Positions 61,991 through 64,000 of a stretch of DNA of 64,000 nt are shown here, piece by piece. The translations under genes were made by a program, and so were the position numbers. The number at the start of each line of letters is the position of its first letter. Within the stretch, counting starts at the first letter, position 1. A model generated the notes under the pieces. The model was not told the DNA's origin and made no database searches. It saw only the letters and a list, made by a program, of their open reading frames with translations. Location: contig NC_052506.1 in assembly GCF_014356525.2 (NCBI RefSeq), positions 30,138,192 through 30,202,191 on the forward strand, in the 5' to 3' direction. This stretch comes from Nilaparvata lugens. Its lineage: Eukaryota > Arthropoda > Insecta > Hemiptera > Delphacidae.

Positions 61991-64000
61991 TCTAACGTAT
62001 TATTTTCATGAATTGCAAAGTAATTGAATCAAATAATCAAAAAATGAGGTATAATGTAGTATCAATTTCAAATTAATAGAGTAATTTTTTATGCTTAAAC
62101 TGATTTATCTAAGAAAGAATTTTCAATAGAGTTCTAATCCTATTTGATTGTTATTAAAGCCTACTAGAGTTTCAAGGAAATAAAAATTAAAAGTTATTGT
62201 TGGTCGGTTCTATGTTAAGCCTCGAATAATAGATTTTTCAGTTCCTTTCATCATCACTTTTTGAAGGGATTGGAGCATTGAGATAATGGAAAATTTAAAC
62301 AATTAACTATTCAAATCAAATTTCCATCACGCTGGAATTCCATATTGGGAGCTTAGTGCGATGAGTTTGTATAGAATACGATATCTCAATCAATAGACAA
62401 TCAATAGCAAAGATTGTAGAATTTCTATTGAATTTCACGGCGCATTCATAATATGTGTGATTCTAAAATTCATATGAATCTTGATTTCCCAATTATTCGT
62501 TGATAGTGAATCATTGTTTGCGAAATTTGCCAATTTTTTGAAATGAATCCTTTTACGAATGCAAACGTTTTTTTAAGATATCTGAGAAGATTATACTCTT
62601 GGAAGGTAGAATACTAGATTCTCAAAAGATATCAATTTCAAGCAATGTCGATTACTAACTAGAAAGGGAGAAAGAGCAATCTGGAACAAGGAAGCTTGAG
62701 CAGGTAACTTTTTCATTCCTTGATTTATTTTTATGTCATTAGTTTCCAAGATATTTGATCCTTTTGCCTTTCATTATCTTCGATCAAGAAGAGACGGAAC
62801 AGCGTTGTTCTAAAAGACCATTCTACTATCTGATGAATTCCATCTCAATCTCTGTCCTCTGGGGGGAAACCAATGATTGCCTTCTCTGAAGGTTAGTCGT
62901 ATAAGAAAAAACACGATTGGTTCCAATATGAGACACTCGTTGACAACTAGGCTACAGACAAAAAAAATGTACGTTGATATACTCCCAACATTCAGGGATG
63001 GAATTGGTTTTCACAATGTTCTTTTTTCATGTGGATGAGATCGATCTATTCGAAGAATGATAGTAGTAATATGTTTTAATATTATGCTCGTGCTTTTCAT
63101 GAAAAGTTATCGAACTTCACAGGTTTTCTTGTTTTGCTTTCGTGATGGAGAGTAGCCTAGTACAGTAGTACAGTATTCTTTATAAGTCTTCTAAGTACAG
63201 TAGTCTAGTAACAGTAGTCTTTTGCTGTTCTCCCTAGGAAAGACGAGAAAATACTTAATGATGAAAGCACAAAACACTCCAATAAACCGAGTGCTATGAA
63301 GATAGTGAGTGCACAACGGTTGACGAGTTCATCAATCAAGAGCGGCGTGTTGCATGCGGTTGCTACCAAGTAATTAGTAGCATCCCCATGTTTCGAGTTG
63401 TCTAAAAACATGCCCGCCACTCTTGCCAACCTGACGCACACAATTTTAATGTTGTCAACACATCAGGCAAAGAAAGACAGGCGTAACGAAAGTGTATCTG
63501 GTGCTTTTTACTGTCATCCTTCAAGTTGATGTATATTTTTACGTGAGCGGTTCTCTTTCACTTTCAGCTGCTGTTGTAGAATAAGAAACAAGAGAAAGAG
63601 GAGAGAGAAATGAGATGATGAGAGGTGGAGAGAACTAACGACCAAACTGCGTCTAGATGAGAAACAACGACCACATCCTTCCTTTTTAGTGGCAGACGAC
63701 TGCCAGGAGAGACCCAGGGGACCACAATCGGATACTTGATTACCCCCTGGCTGTCTGGTCAATGTTATTAGTCAAAACAGTAGGCAACAACTCTTTCTGT
63801 CGTCTTCCTTCGCCTTTTTCGGCAGCTTCATATTCATCTCATAGTCACTAAACTACGTTGCGTACCTCACTCCTGCATTATGTCTCAAACCTAGGATTCA
63901 TCATAATCAACTGAATTTTTCTTTAAAATTGCTACATAGTAACACTAGTTTAATATGAGAAAATATTTTATCATTGAAAATAAAAAAATAGAAGTATTGA
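61991..64000. other. Noncoding, no gene recognised
   Basis: AT-rich sequence with short open frames only. Several copies of TACAGTAGT/ACAGTAGTCT lie close together at 63160-63220. No RNA gene or complete element was found. Confidence 0.4.

Overview
The window looks like a gene-poor, AT-rich stretch of an insect nuclear genome. I could not support any host protein-coding gene, rRNA gene or intact tRNA gene on either strand. The long introns/intergenic composition and the density of MITEs, LINE tails, fold-back repeats and a short-period satellite fit a large repeat-rich genome. My guess is a sap-feeding hemipteran such as a planthopper; this rests on the flavour of the repeats, not on a diagnostic gene.

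Layout. 1-10 kb is mostly unannotatable noncoding DNA with one copy of a two-copy dispersed repeat (3584-3794, second copy 17179-17410) and a possible LINE 3' tail near 9.2-9.6 kb. 10-19 kb holds a tRNA-derived SINE-like head (10.3 kb), a 167-bp palindromic element flanked by an exact 7-bp direct repeat (11.4 kb), and three of the four copies of one inverted-repeat MITE family (12.6, 15.2 and 18.7 kb). The 18.7-kb copy carries a nested smaller insertion. 20.4-23.5 kb is a compact repeat cluster: an interspersed element that has expanded an 8-bp unit to about 630 bp, followed by an element with hairpin-like ends that contains an inserted LINE fragment. 25-32 kb has another dispersed repeat, two LINE 3' ends of the same type in opposite orientation, a C-rich/Q-rich patch and a 99-bp direct duplication.

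35.7-39.3 kb carries three fold-back structures. The largest (38632-39285) has arms of about 240 bp that are about 96% identical by eye, with a 171-bp loop. 41.8 kb has the fourth MITE copy and 43.7 kb a second, uninterrupted copy of the hairpin-ended element. 44.4-51.2 kb is featureless. 51.2 kb has another near-perfect palindrome; 53.7-55.9 kb has purine-rich and trinucleotide tracts; 56.8-59.4 kb may contain decayed retroelement sequence.

The clearest protein-coding feature is an uninterrupted 535-codon minus-strand frame at 60365-61972 belonging to a non-LTR retrotransposon. It joins an N-terminal segment bearing a 2A-like GIESNPGP motif directly to the C-terminal part of a reverse transcriptase and its terminal zinc-knuckle-like region. 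The endonuclease and the catalytic (A/YxDD-containing) part of the reverse transcriptase are missing, yet the reading frame is intact across the joint. This is the most unusual item in the window. The elements do not form a pathway; they are independent insertions, several of them nested, that record the order in which the region was invaded.
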